Origin: Candidatus Gastranaerophilales bacterium
GTDB taxonomy: Bacteria; Cyanobacteriota; Vampirovibrionia; Gastranaerophilales; Gastranaerophilaceae
Length of the DNA stretch: 64,000 nucleotides
Assembly (NCBI GenBank): GCA_944326585.1
Contig: CALVEN010000001.1
Span: 372,001 to 436,000 of the forward strand
Reading direction: 5' to 3'
The translations under genes and the position numbers were made by a program. The notes below the pieces were generated by a model. The model was not told where the DNA came from and made no database searches. It saw nothing but the letters and a program-made list of their open reading frames with translations. Positions within the stretch are counted from its first letter, which is position 1; every line of letters starts with the position of its first letter. Of the stretch, positions 1 through 9,241 are shown one piece after another.

Positions 1-2
1 AG

Positions 3-398
3 GAGAGAAGAATTACAAGACCTGATAATGATTTGTCTAAAAAGGTTGCCGCAAGCCTCGCACAGGTAAAACCTTCAATGAAAATTAATCCCGAACGTAC
101 AGGCGTTTCATCAAATCCTATTGAAAAGAAAAAAGGCGATTATCTGAACGGTCTGGTTGTGAAATCAGGGTATAATATTGACGAAAACAGAGGTTTTTAT
201 CTCGTAAGCCTTGACGGAGTTACGGCTCTTGTCGGACGGGTTAAAGAAGAAATTTTTGTGCTTAAAAAATTCGACAGCAATGTCGATAAACTTCAGGTAA
301 GGCACGACAATGAAAATGTATACATGGTTAAAGCCGGAGATTTTAAATCTTTAGTTGACGTTGATGAAGATAAAATGGGCGTTTTGATTGAACTTTAA
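3..398 (+). CDS. C-terminal part of an unrecognised protein (5' end outside window)
   Basis: The reading frame is open from the first complete codon at position 3 to a TAA at 396-398, so the true start probably lies upstream of the window. A TTG at 33 is possible but has no ribosome binding site. About 131 residues are visible: a Lys/Pro-rich N-terminal part, then an alternating hydrophobic/polar segment that suggests a small beta-rich domain, with charged residues and no membrane segment. I recognise no family. It ends 16 bases before the solute-binding protein gene, in the same orientation, so the two may be cotranscribed. Confidence 0.6.
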   Translation, partial: ERRITRPDNDLSKKVAASLAQVKPSMKINPERTGVSSNPIEKKKGDYLNGLVVKSGYNIDENRGFYLVSLDGVTALVGRVKEEIFVLKKFDSNVDKLQVRHDNENVYMVKAGDFKSLVDVDEDKMGVLIEL

Positions 399-414
399 CC
401 CCTTTGAGGAATAA

Positions 415-1569
415 ATGTTAAAAAAGTTTTTTATAATTTTAGGGATATTAGGAGTTTTTTTTCTGTGTCTATTGGGATTTAACAAAAGTTCCGATAGCAG
501 AAGAACTGTAATTCAGTTTGCAAGCTGGGGGTCAAAATCGGAAATTGATATTTTGAAACCGCTTTTGGAAAAATTTGAATTGGAAAATCCTGATATAAAA
601 GTGGATTTTATGCATATCCCGCAGAATTATTTCCAAAAAATTCATCTTTTATTTGCTTCAAACACGGCACCTGATGTAATTTTTATAAATAATCATTATT
701 TACCAATGTATGCTAATGCCGGCTTGTTGGAACCTTTGCAAGCGGACAAAAGTTTTTATAAAAAATCGCTTGAGGCTTTGTCATGGGGCAATACTTTGTA
801 TGCAATCCCGCGTGATATTTCAAATCTCGTGATTTTTTATAATAAAGATATTTTTGATAAATATAATGTCCCTTATCCAAAGCCGGGCTGGACATTGGAG
901 GACTTTTTGGCAACCGCTCAAAAACTTACGATTGATGGAATTTTTGGCATAAGCTTTGAAGAAGATGCTTTATTCTATCTGCCGTATTTAATGAGCCAAG
1001 GTGGCGGAATTTTAGCGGATGACCTTTCAAGATTAATTATTTATGATGATAAAAGTCAAAACGGCTTGAATTTTTATGCGGATTTAAGAAAAAAATATCA
1101 CGTTGCGCCGTTAAAAGAGGAAAGTGCAAGTGCAACTATGGCGCAAATGTTTTTGCAGGGAAAACTTGCAATGCATCTTTCAGGCAGATGGCTTGTTCCA
1201 AAATACCGTGAAGAAGCCGTTTTTGATTGGGATGTCGCATTATTTCCGAAAGGCGATGAGGGAAGTATTGTACCTTTAGATGCGTCGGGGTGGGCAATCT
1301 CAAAATCTTCCGTGCATAAAATTGAGGCACGCAGACTGGTTGATTTTTTATCTTCTAAAGAAAGCAGTCAAAAGTTTGCACAAAGCGGTTTAATCGTTCC
1401 GGCGCGTTGTGATGTGGCTGAAAGCTCGTATTTTTTGGATAATAAAAAGCCGCTGCATTCGCGTGTGTTTTTGGATGTTATTGAAACATCCAAGCCGACC
1501 CCTGTTTCGGTTGATTATAAGGAAATTTTGGATAATTTGAACGGCAGGTTTGAAAAATTGTTTAACTGA
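415..1569 (+). CDS. ABC transporter extracellular solute-binding protein, family 1 (sugar type)
   Basis: This 384-residue protein should bind a sugar or other small solute outside the inner membrane and deliver it to an ABC importer. Residues 1-23 are a hydrophobic signal/anchor without a clear lipobox. The mature part has the family-1 pattern: a FASWGS start to the first lobe, APDVIFINN near residue 85, and a later ASGWAISKSS segment typical of MalE/UgpB-like proteins. GAGGA lies 5-9 bases before the ATG. No permease genes are nearby. The only ABC partner in the window is the CUT1-type ATPase near 18 kb, and a functional link between them is only a guess. The substrate cannot be read from sequence. 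Confidence 0.85.
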   Translation: MLKKFFIILGILGVFFLCLLGFNKSSDSRRTVIQFASWGSKSEIDILKPLLEKFELENPDIKVDFMHIPQNYFQKIHLLFASNTAPDVIFINNHYLPMYANAGLLEPLQADKSFYKKSLEALSWGNTLYAIPRDISNLVIFYNKDIFDKYNVPYPKPGWTLEDFLATAQKLTIDGIFGISFEEDALFYLPYLMSQGGGILADDLSRLIIYDDKSQNGLNFYADLRKKYHVAPLKEESASATMAQMFLQGKLAMHLSGRWLVPKYREEAVFDWDVALFPKGDEGSIVPLDASGWAISKSSVHKIEARRLVDFLSSKESSQKFAQSGLIVPARCDVAESSYFLDNKKPLHSRVFLDVIETSKPTPVSVDYKEILDNLNGRFEKLFN

Positions 1570-1577
1570 GATATAAT
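1550..1577 (+). promoter_or_regulatory. Promoter giving a leaderless rsmI transcript
   Basis: TTGAAA (1550-1555) and TATAAT (1572-1577) are 16 bases apart. Only six bases separate the -10 box from the ATG at 1584, so transcription should begin at or next to the A of the start codon. No Shine-Dalgarno is present. The promoter overlaps the end of the preceding gene. Confidence 0.7.
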
Positions 1578-1583
1578 TTTTTT

Positions 1584-2396
1584 ATGAAAGAGTATGATTT
1601 TTATATAGTGCCTACACCTATCGGGAATTTAGGCGATATTACCAAAAGAGCAATTGAGGTATTGAATACAGTTGATATTATTGCATGCGAGGATATCAGG
1701 GTTACGCAAAAACTTCTAAATCATTTTGGGATTAAAACAAAATGTATTTCATATCATAAATTTAATGAAAAAGAACGTATCGAGAAGTTTTTAGGATTCT
1801 TGAATGATGGTAAAAAAATTGCACTTGTATCTGACGCAGGAACTCCTTTGATTTGTGATCCGGGAGCTGTTATTGTAGAAGAATTAAGAAAACGCGGTTT
1901 TAAAATAACATCGCTTGCGGGTGCCAATGCAATTATCACTTTTTTGGCGCAGGTTCCGCGCGAAGATGAACAATTTACATTTGTCGGATTTTTGCCCAAA
2001 TCTCCGGCACAAATTGAACAAATTCTTAACAAATATAAATTTTGTGACTTAGTATTTTATGAGTCGCCAAATAGGATTATAAAAACATTGGAAATTATCA
2101 AATCTTTACGCCCGGAGTGTAAAGCGGCTATCGGACGCGAATTAACAAAAGTTTTTGAAGAAGTTGTTGTTGATGATATATCAAATGTTATCGAATATTT
2201 TAAATCCGGAGATGTAAAAGGCGAAATTGTAGGCATGGTATATCGTCAAAGCCTTGGGAATATTGATTTTAATCTGGATGAAAAAATAAAAATTTTATCC
2301 GATAAAAATTTTAAAGCAAAAGAAATTTCAATAATTTTGTCATCACTTTATAATGTTAATAAAAATGATGTCTACAAGCGGGTTTTGGAAATTTAA
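1584..2396 (+). CDS. rsmI: 16S rRNA (cytidine1402-2'-O)-methyltransferase RsmI
   Basis: RsmI uses S-adenosylmethionine to methylate the ribose of C1402 in the 16S rRNA decoding centre. The 270-residue protein shows the family hallmarks: PTPIGNLGDIT at the N-terminus, CEDIRVTQKLL near residue 35, SDAGTPLICDPG near residue 85 and FTFVGFLP near residue 130, all in the tetrapyrrole-methylase fold. Length is slightly under the usual 280-290. The ATG is preceded by TATAATTTTTTT rather than an SD, so I read it as leaderless. It follows the solute-binding protein gene by 14 bases but has its own promoter. Confidence 0.95.
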   Translation: MKEYDFYIVPTPIGNLGDITKRAIEVLNTVDIIACEDIRVTQKLLNHFGIKTKCISYHKFNEKERIEKFLGFLNDGKKIALVSDAGTPLICDPGAVIVEELRKRGFKITSLAGANAIITFLAQVPREDEQFTFVGFLPKSPAQIEQILNKYKFCDLVFYESPNRIIKTLEIIKSLRPECKAAIGRELTKVFEEVVVDDISNVIEYFKSGDVKGEIVGMVYRQSLGNIDFNLDEKIKILSDKNFKAKEISIILSSLYNVNKNDVYKRVLEI

Positions 2397-2425
2397 AAAA
2401 AGCAATCCAAATGTATGATTTTTCT

Positions 2426-2453
2426 TTGTTTTTTTAGGGTTTTGTGATATAAT
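2426..2453 (+). promoter_or_regulatory. Promoter upstream of bamA with extended -10
   Basis: TTGTTT (2426-2431) and TATAAT (2448-2453) are separated by 16 bases, and a TG dinucleotide one base upstream of the hexamer makes an extended -10 element. The leader is about 33 bases long and carries AAGGAA at 2478-2483. Confidence 0.55.
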
Positions 2454-2492
2454 TTTGTTGAGGATAGTAGAAGTTTTAAGGAATCCGGATTC

Positions 2493-4466
2493 TTGATTTT
2501 TCATAATAAAATTCATAAATTAGTAGTAACCCTTTTTTTGCTATTGGCATTTCCCCTTAATGCTTTTGCTTTCGGGGATTTTTGGGGCAAAAAAAGTATA
2601 GATCCGGATGTTCGGGAAAAACAGGAAGTTCAGCAGGAGAATACTTCTGAAAAATCCGAATCCTCTGAAATCCATGACGATGTTACTCCTAAAGAAGCTG
2701 TAAAAAAAGAAGAAAAAATAATTAAAGACATTGAACTCTACGGTATAAATGCGCTCAGTCCGGAAGATATCCTCGCAAAAATGACATTGCAAAAAGGTTC
2801 CGCATACAGCCGTGATCTGGTTCAGACTGATTTAAGAACTATTTATCAGCTCGGTTATTTTTCCGAAAATATGAAAGCTATACCTGTCAATAATCCTGAC
2901 GGTACCGTTACTTTGAAAATTATTCTTGAAGAAAACCTTCCGGTTAAAGATTTCACTATTGAAGGAAATACTGTAGTTTCCACTGAAGAAATTCTTAATT
3001 GCCTTTTGCCTATGAAAGGCAAGCCGCAAAATATTGCTCAAATAAATCAGGCAATTTATGATATTCAAGAGGTGTATTCCAATAAGGGTTACATTCTTGC
3101 AAGGGTTGAATCCGTTACGGATGACCCGGACGGTACTATTAATATTGCGATAAAAGAAGGCACAATAAATAAAATTTTGATACAGGGTAATGAAAAAACA
3201 AAAGAATACGTTATAGAACGCAATGTTTTGACAGAACCCGGCATGATTTATAACGAAAATTTAATCAAAGAGGATTTGGTAAGATTATATGCAACTCAGG
3301 CTTTTAAAGATGTAACGCGGGAAATTGAACCGACAACAGAGGATCCTGATTCATACGATGTGACAATTAAGGTCGAGGAGCAAAGAACAGCGAGTATTTC
3401 TGTCGGCGGCGGTTTGGATACCGTAACGGGTGTTTTCGGCTCTTTAGGTATCGCGGATAACAACTTCAGAGGGCGTAATCAGCGTTTAGCATTGAACGGT
3501 TTAGTCGGTACCGGTGTAATCTTAAACGATGCCTCCGTTAAAGATCATATGAATATTCAGGCTGAATTGAGCTTTTTTGAACCGTATTTCTTTAATTCTG
3601 ACAACTCTTTAATGTCTAAAATATTCTTCAGAGATTTCGGCAGCTATCAGGTTCCTCTTGCTATTGAACAAAGAATAGGTGCAGAAGTTACTGTTGCACA
3701 CAGAGTAAAAAGTAACAGACATGCCACGGCAACTTTCTCATTAGGTGTTGAAAATGTTGACGTTAAAGAAGGCGATTTCAACAGAATTTCAAGTTTGTAT
3801 AATAAATATAATATTCCGATAAGTGAACGTGCGAATCAATTAGAGGGCGGTTTATTTATGTCATTAAGTCCTGCATTGATTTATGACACGAGAGATTCTG
3901 CTACTGTTACACGACGAGGAACTCTTGCAAGTGTCAGATTCGATGAAGCAATCGGGCTTGACGGTTTTGATAAAACTCACGGTAAATTAACAGGTATGGT
4001 TAAACAGTATATACCTGTCGGGAAAAAATCATCGTTATCATTTACAGCCAAGGCCGGAGGCAGAATCCACGGCGATGATATGCCGGAAGTTATGGCATAC
4101 CGTTTAGGCGGACCTTATACAATCAGAGGTTTCAAAATGAGCGGTGTAGGTACGGGTAATGCATTTGTAATGGGTTCTGCGGAATTTGCAACTCCTATAC
4201 CTTTTATAGACAGAACAAGAATCAAGTTTCTTAATAACGTAAGATTAACGGCATTTGTTGATGCCGGTAAAGTGTTCGACGGAACTGTTTCCGACACGTT
4301 GTATGACCGACCGATGTATGCGGTATCTGCAGGTGTCGGTATAAAATTGTATATCCCCGGTATGGGACCGTTGTCGGTCGATTACGGTATTCCGCTTACC
4401 AACCCGGGTGCTAACGGTTCCGAAAACGGTTACTTTACATTTGGTGTAGGCGATTTAATGTATTAA
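2493..4466 (+). CDS. bamA: Outer membrane assembly factor BamA/Omp85 family
   Basis: BamA folds and inserts beta-barrel proteins into the outer membrane. Residues 1-27 form a Sec signal peptide ending AFA, followed by a charged linker to about residue 75. Three POTRA repeats follow (about 76-150, 151-222 and 223-300), each with the beta-alpha-alpha-beta pattern and GY/G landmarks, then a barrel of about 350 residues. The L6 loop motif IRGF is present near residue 545. Three rather than five POTRA domains is the cyanobacterial-type arrangement. I chose the TTG start because AAGGAA lies nine bases upstream and it gives a complete signal peptide. The ompH-like gene follows after 17 bases, the usual bamA-skp pairing. 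Confidence 0.92.
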   Translation: MIFHNKIHKLVVTLFLLLAFPLNAFAFGDFWGKKSIDPDVREKQEVQQENTSEKSESSEIHDDVTPKEAVKKEEKIIKDIELYGINALSPEDILAKMTLQKGSAYSRDLVQTDLRTIYQLGYFSENMKAIPVNNPDGTVTLKIILEENLPVKDFTIEGNTVVSTEEILNCLLPMKGKPQNIAQINQAIYDIQEVYSNKGYILARVESVTDDPDGTINIAIKEGTINKILIQGNEKTKEYVIERNVLTEPGMIYNENLIKEDLVRLYATQAFKDVTREIEPTTEDPDSYDVTIKVEEQRTASISVGGGLDTVTGVFGSLGIADNNFRGRNQRLALNGLVGTGVILNDASVKDHMNIQAELSFFEPYFFNSDNSLMSKIFFRDFGSYQVPLAIEQRIGAEVTVAHRVKSNRHATATFSLGVENVDVKEGDFNRISSLYNKYNIPISERANQLEGGLFMSLSPALIYDTRDSATVTRRGTLASVRFDEAIGLDGFDKTHGKLTGMVKQYIPVGKKSSLSFTAKAGGRIHGDDMPEVMAYRLGGPYTIRGFKMSGVGTGNAFVMGSAEFATPIPFIDRTRIKFLNNVRLTAFVDAGKVFDGTVSDTLYDRPMYAVSAGVGIKLYIPGMGPLSVDYGIPLTNPGANGSENGYFTFGVGDLMY

Positions 4467-4483
4467 TAAGGAGGTTTATTAAC

Positions 4484-4942
4484 ATGAAAAAAATGAAATT
4501 AGCAGCGTTAACGGCATTAGTGGCTGTATTTGCCGGATTTACAATGACGGCTGATGCCGCAGGTGTCGGCTATATTAATTACACGAAAGTGCAGGAAAAT
4601 TATCCTTTTGCAATGCAGGCTGTTAAAGAAGTTGAATCAAAAGGGCTTGAATTGCAGCAGTATATGCTTGATAAAGATAAGCAGTACAAATCTTTGGATA
4701 CACCGTTGAAAAAGAAAAATTTTGAAGATGCGACAGCACGTGAGTTGAAAGCTAAAGAAGAAGCATTTATGAAATTGAAAATGTCAAAAGAAGAGCAAAT
4801 TTATAACAAAATTCAGGCCGCAACAAAAGATGTTATGGTAGAGCAAAAGCTTGATGCAATTCTTTCTGACAGAGTAATTTTTGTAGGCGGTTTGGATGTT
4901 ACTGATCTTGTCATCCAAAAACTTAAAAACGGTAAATACTAA
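4484..4942 (+). CDS. OmpH/Skp-family periplasmic chaperone
   Basis: A 152-residue secreted protein expected to hold unfolded outer membrane proteins in the periplasm for BamA. It has a signal peptide (residues 1-25, ending ADA), then the family opening GVGYINYTKVQENYP. A long charged, helical, coiled-coil-like middle (about 45-125) and a short hydrophobic end follow. A strong AAGGAGG precedes the ATG. Its position directly behind bamA supports the assignment, although Skp-like sequences are poorly conserved. Confidence 0.85.
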   Translation: MKKMKLAALTALVAVFAGFTMTADAAGVGYINYTKVQENYPFAMQAVKEVESKGLELQQYMLDKDKQYKSLDTPLKKKNFEDATARELKAKEEAFMKLKMSKEEQIYNKIQAATKDVMVEQKLDAILSDRVIFVGGLDVTDLVIQKLKNGKY

Positions 4943-4956
4943 TTTAAGGAGCAGAT

Positions 4957-5733
4957 ATGAATTATTCCCAAAACGGTGAACAGTATCATATAGGTTTAAA
5001 ACATGGTGATGTCGGCAAATATGTTATTTTGCCGGGCGACCCGAAACGCTGTCAAAAAATTGCGGCGTATTTTGATGATGCAAAACCGGTTGCTGATAAC
5101 AGGGAATATATTACCTATACCGGTTTTTTAAACGGTGAAAAGGTAAGTGTTACATCTACCGGTATAGGCGGTCCGTCTGCATCAATTGCAATGCAGGAAT
5201 TGGTTAATGTCGGCGCTGATACATTTATCAGAGTCGGAACTTGCGGCGGAATGGACATAAATGTTAAAGGCGGTGATGTGGTAATTGCAACGGGTGCTGT
5301 TCGTATGGAAGGTACCAGCAGAGAATATGCACCCGTTGAATTTCCTGCAGTGGCTAATTTGGATGTAATAAACGCTCTGGTTAGTTCTGCAAAAAATCTC
5401 GGTTATTCTTATCATACAGGTGTGGTGCAATGCAAAGATTCTTTTTACGGTCAGCATAGTCCTGATATTATGCCTGTAAGTTATGAGCTTAAAAATAAAT
5501 GGGAAGCTTGGAAACGTCTGGGGTGTCTGGCGTCCGAAATGGAATCGGCAGCACTTTTTATTGTGGCAAGCTTTTTGAAAGTCAGGGTCGGGTCTGTGTT
5601 TTTGACTGTGGCAAATCAGGAAAGAGAAAAGTTGAATTTGGAAAATCCGGTTGTCCATGATACGGAAAAGGCTATTAAAACAGCCGTTGAAGCTTTAAAA
5701 ATTCTTATTGCAAGCGACAAAAATAAGGAATAA
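4957..5733 (+). CDS. udp: Uridine phosphorylase (PNP/UDP family)
   Basis: This 258-residue protein fits nucleoside phosphorylase family 1: it would split uridine with phosphate into uracil and ribose-1-phosphate in pyrimidine salvage. Visible motifs are the phosphate loop [10 protein letters not shown] at residue 23, [12 protein letters not shown] near 68, IRVGTCGGM near 89, and ESAALF with the preceding Met-Glu near 195 (ribose binding). The FYGQ region near residue 165 is typical of uridine-specific enzymes. An AAGGAG-type SD is present. Only 14 bases separate it from the ompH-like gene, so it may be in the same transcript without a functional link. Confidence 0.9.
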   Translation: MNYSQNGEQYHIGLKHGDVGKYVILPGDPKRCQKIAAYFDDAKPVADNREYITYTGFLNGEKVSVTSTGIGGPSASIAMQELVNVGADTFIRVGTCGGMDINVKGGDVVIATGAVRMEGTSREYAPVEFPAVANLDVINALVSSAKNLGYSYHTGVVQCKDSFYGQHSPDIMPVSYELKNKWEAWKRLGCLASEMESAALFIVASFLKVRVGSVFLTVANQEREKLNLENPVVHDTEKAIKTAVEALKILIASDKNKE

Positions 5734-5738
5734 AAATT

Positions 5739-7211
5739 ATGTTTAATAAAAATAAAATGCAGTATGTTGTAAAAACATGTTCCGGCGAAAATGTTCAGGA
5801 TTTGCAGAATTTGTTGAATGAAATGTCTATGAACGGCTGGGAATTATACAGTATGCAGGAAGTTGAAGCTGATGAAGGCATTGTGTATAATTGTATTTTT
5901 ATGACGGAAGCAAAATCATCCAACGATGCCGAAAATGCGGATGTGATTAATATATCCACATTTAAAAGCCAGATGGAAAAAATGCTGTCGCCCAAACTTA
6001 CTCCTTATGAAACTTGTCTTGAAATTCAATCAAAAATAAGACATCAAAAAGATAAAATATCAAAAATAAAGCTTGAATTGGACGGTGCTGATCCTTCCGG
6101 CAGAAAAAAACTTAATGATAAGATTTCTGCAGGTTTGAAAGAACTTGATGATTTAAAATTAAAGCTTTCAAAAGCAATTTCGCCGGATGTCATGTTCGCC
6201 AAATTAGGCGAAGAAAAACTTTCCATAAATTTGAGTGAAGAACTTTTGGGTTATGTTGATGAAGACAGAGATTCTCAAGAAGAAGAACTTATTGCGGAAA
6301 CCGTAAAATCCAGACTTAAATTAACCGAAGAAATCGGCTATGTTATTCCCAAAGTTATTTTTAAAGATGACGAAACTCTAAATCCGTTTGAATTTTGTAT
6401 AAAGGTGAGAGGGCTGGATGTATTCAGAACAATGATTTATCCGGATTATTTGATGTTTTATACGGATGAATTAAAACTTGAAAAGAAGATAAAAAATTCA
6501 ATTTACGATGTTGATAAGATTACCGGAAAAAAAATCGTATGGATTCCGAAAGATAATACAAAGGACTTTTGGTATCACGGTTTAATGGGGTCTGAATATA
6601 TTGCAAAGGCTCTTGAATACGTGGCAGTAAAATATGTTGATGAACTTTTGGATTATGAAGATTTGGATAAGTATCTTGAAGTTGTAAATAACTTTAATCC
6701 GTTTTTGGTAGAAAATGTTGTGCCTGATTTTATATCACTTGCGGATCTGCGGTTTATTTTTACAAGTTTAATCAGAGAAAGAGTTTCAATCAAGGATTTG
6801 ATATATATATTTGAAAAGATAAATGATTATGCGGAAGACAGTATTAAATCCGATTTGTTGAAAAAAATAAGACTTTCGTTTTCAAGCAAAATTTGTAAAA
6901 AATATGAGAACGATGATGGTTCAATTAGTGTGTTTGAGCTGTCAGATAAAACTTATGAGGATATTCTTATGAGCTTTGAAGACGGTGAAGATGCCGTTGT
7001 CAAAATTGATGGCGAATTTGCTGAAAATCTTGCGGATAAGATTATTAAAAAATCAAAAAAACTCGGCGTTGACGTGCCAAAACTTATTGTTCCTATGGAT
7101 TACAGGCAATTGTTCTTCGGACTTTTATCTTTGTATATAAACAATATAGTTGTTCTTGCAAATGAAGAAATCGGATGTAATTATAAATTGGAAATTTTAG
7201 GAGAAATTTAG
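5739..7211 (+). CDS. Soluble FlhA-C-like (FHIPEP cytoplasmic domain) protein with DUF4177-like N-terminus
   Basis: The 490-residue product has no membrane segment. Residues 1-55 resemble a small DUF4177-type domain (GWELYSMQEV). Residues 85-150 are a predicted coiled coil. From about 155 to the end it follows the cytoplasmic domain of FlhA/SctV: an LGYVDED-like entry, then KLTEEIGYVIPKVIFKDD near 195, KVRGLDVFRTMIYPD near 225, LLDYEDLDKYLEVV near 302, and VVPDFISLADLRF plus RERVSIKDLIYIFEKI near 335-355. Full FHIPEP proteins carry about eight N-terminal membrane helices; none are here. An export-gate role is therefore unlikely and the real role is unknown. It starts 5 bases after udp with AAGGA as SD. 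Confidence 0.7.
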   Translation: MFNKNKMQYVVKTCSGENVQDLQNLLNEMSMNGWELYSMQEVEADEGIVYNCIFMTEAKSSNDAENADVINISTFKSQMEKMLSPKLTPYETCLEIQSKIRHQKDKISKIKLELDGADPSGRKKLNDKISAGLKELDDLKLKLSKAISPDVMFAKLGEEKLSINLSEELLGYVDEDRDSQEEELIAETVKSRLKLTEEIGYVIPKVIFKDDETLNPFEFCIKVRGLDVFRTMIYPDYLMFYTDELKLEKKIKNSIYDVDKITGKKIVWIPKDNTKDFWYHGLMGSEYIAKALEYVAVKYVDELLDYEDLDKYLEVVNNFNPFLVENVVPDFISLADLRFIFTSLIRERVSIKDLIYIFEKINDYAEDSIKSDLLKKIRLSFSSKICKKYENDDGSISVFELSDKTYEDILMSFEDGEDAVVKIDGEFAENLADKIIKKSKKLGVDVPKLIVPMDYRQLFFGLLSLYINNIVVLANEEIGCNYKLEILGEI

Positions 7212-7243
7212 CAAAAAAAAATATGTTGGAATGTTAAGACAGT

Positions 7244-9241
7244 ATGCGTATTTTAGGGGTAAGTAGTTCGGTGAATTTTCAAAGACGCCCGACCGGTCAG
7301 GAAGAAGCGGATTTGAAAAAAAATATAAATAAAGCTTATGAAATTATAGGAGTAAAAGAACGCGCAATAATCACACATGGCGCGTGTTTCCCCGCGTATA
7401 TCAGGGATAGTTTTATAGGCTCTCCTTACGGAAATGCCGCAAAAGAATATAATAAATTTGCCGCGCTTTATGGTTTTAATTCAAATCAACTTGGACCTGG
7501 CGGTGAATTGCAAAAAGATTCCGTGTCACCTTATAATGCATCTGCATTTGCGCAAAACAGGTTGTTTATTGATTTGGCTGATTTGAATTCGGACAGATAC
7601 GGCAAATTGCTTTCTGATAAAACGTATGAAAAACTCACCGCAGCGCCCAAAATTACGAACAAAAATTACACAATGACCGATTTTAAAAAGGCTGAAAAAA
7701 TTTATGATATTGCATTAAAAGAGGCTTATCATAATTTCAAAATTAATCTTTTGAACAGTCAGCCGGAGGCTATTGTTCTTAATCAAAAGTATCAGCAGTT
7801 TTTGAAAAAAAATAATTCAAGATTGACTGAAGAAGGTATTTTTAAAGTGCTGTCAAATAAGTATGGCACCGATGATTATACACAGTGGCCGCAAGACAGA
7901 ACTCTTATAACAGATGTGAAAGCCGGAAAGCTTGATGCGAAACAGCGTTTTGATAAAGTTTATTACGATAATTACACGGACGTCCAGCAGTATAAGTTTG
8001 AGCAATTCCTTATAACAAAACAAATTAAAGAACATAAAAAATGGAGAGATGAAAATAATTTTAAATACATAAATGATTTGCTGGTCGGATGTTCAAAAAT
8101 GGACGCGTGGCGTTATGAAGATGTATTTCTGGACGGATGGGAAATGGGTGCTTATGAAGGATCAGGACCTTCTCAAAGATGGCATATACCTGTAATTGAC
8201 CCTAAAAAGATTTTTTTGAACGGGGATTATGATTTGAATGACGGCGGCAAATTCCTCCGCGAAAAAATCGATACGGCGCTTGAATATTGCGAAAATTTGA
8301 GGATAGATCATGTTATGGGGCTTGTGGAACCTTATTTGCTCCTTAAAAATGCGGACGACGAAGATTTTATTACTAATCCGCCGCATTTGAAAAATAAAAA
8401 CAATGAAAAATACATTTCGGAATTAAAAGATCCGGAGAACTCCAATCTTGAATATGACAGGTACTGGGATTATACAAAGATTATAGAACACCTTGTTCTG
8501 CCGGCGTTTAAAGAACACGGTCTGGATAAAAATGAAGCTGTTTGGGAAGATATATGTTCATGGCCGGATCGTTATAAAAAAGTCTATAAAGAACAGGATT
8601 TGCCTGCAATTACAAATCTTGACTGGGCAAGAGCTGAAATTACGACAAAAGAGTTTCCTGAAAATTGGTTTATTTTAGGAAATCATGACAGCTTGCCCGT
8701 GATGAAATACTTACGCCGCAAAGCTAAACTTAATGACGGGCGGGAAGTCGAATATACCAGAAAACAAGCTTCCTGGTCGCCTGAATATCTGGCAGGATAT
8801 TTGAATATGGATGATTCACGTGAAAATATTCAGGAAATCAGAAATAAGCTAATTGATTTATATAAAAATGACGACAGAGCAATTGTTTTTGCTAAATTTG
8901 CCGAATTGATGACCACTCCTAAATTTCAAATATCATTTGATGATTTTTTAGGAATAACGGATGTTGTTTATAATGCCCCTGGCACAGATAATGATATTAA
9001 TTGGCGTGCCAGAATAACCGCCGATTATCAGGAGAAATACTACGAAAATTTATCAAGCGATGCTCCTACGGCGTTAAACATTCCTGAATTGCTGCATCAG
9101 GCGCTGCAGGCAAAGGTTGATATGGAAGTTAAAGCGCATAATTATGATGAAGAATTTAAGCGTTCAATCTACGAAAAAGCACAGCCTGTTTTAGATAAAC
9201 TGCAATATTACGCAGGAGTTTTAAAAGAAAAAGAGGATTAA
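7244..9241 (+). CDS. malQ: 4-alpha-glucanotransferase (GH77, MalQ-like)
   Basis: Transfers alpha-1,4-glucan segments in maltodextrin/glycogen metabolism. Family landmarks: LGPGG and SPYNASAFAQNRLFIDL near residues 85-115, the nucleophile motif RIDH (Asp355), the acid/base segment WEDIC (Glu435, where GEDLG is usual) and NHDS (Asp482). At 665 residues it is longer than the E. coli-independent core type. The N-terminus is not a signal peptide but carries the short SVNFQ motif shared with several unrelated proteins in this window. No clear SD precedes the ATG. It overlaps the next gene, on the opposite strand, by 4 bases at the 3' ends. Confidence 0.82.
   Translation: MRILGVSSSVNFQRRPTGQEEADLKKNINKAYEIIGVKERAIITHGACFPAYIRDSFIGSPYGNAAKEYNKFAALYGFNSNQLGPGGELQKDSVSPYNASAFAQNRLFIDLADLNSDRYGKLLSDKTYEKLTAAPKITNKNYTMTDFKKAEKIYDIALKEAYHNFKINLLNSQPEAIVLNQKYQQFLKKNNSRLTEEGIFKVLSNKYGTDDYTQWPQDRTLITDVKAGKLDAKQRFDKVYYDNYTDVQQYKFEQFLITKQIKEHKKWRDENNFKYINDLLVGCSKMDAWRYEDVFLDGWEMGAYEGSGPSQRWHIPVIDPKKIFLNGDYDLNDGGKFLREKIDTALEYCENLRIDHVMGLVEPYLLLKNADDEDFITNPPHLKNKNNEKYISELKDPENSNLEYDRYWDYTKIIEHLVLPAFKEHGLDKNEAVWEDICSWPDRYKKVYKEQDLPAITNLDWARAEITTKEFPENWFILGNHDSLPVMKYLRRKAKLNDGREVEYTRKQASWSPEYLAGYLNMDDSRENIQEIRNKLIDLYKNDDRAIVFAKFAELMTTPKFQISFDDFLGITDVVYNAPGTDNDINWRARITADYQEKYYENLSSDAPTALNIPELLHQALQAKVDMEVKAHNYDEEFKRSIYEKAQPVLDKLQYYAGVLKEKED

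Noticed and set aside
5182-5658. 158-residue ORF antisense to udp
   Set aside because: Lies entirely inside the uridine phosphorylase gene and its composition (Cys/His/Ile-rich) is typical of a reverse-frame shadow.
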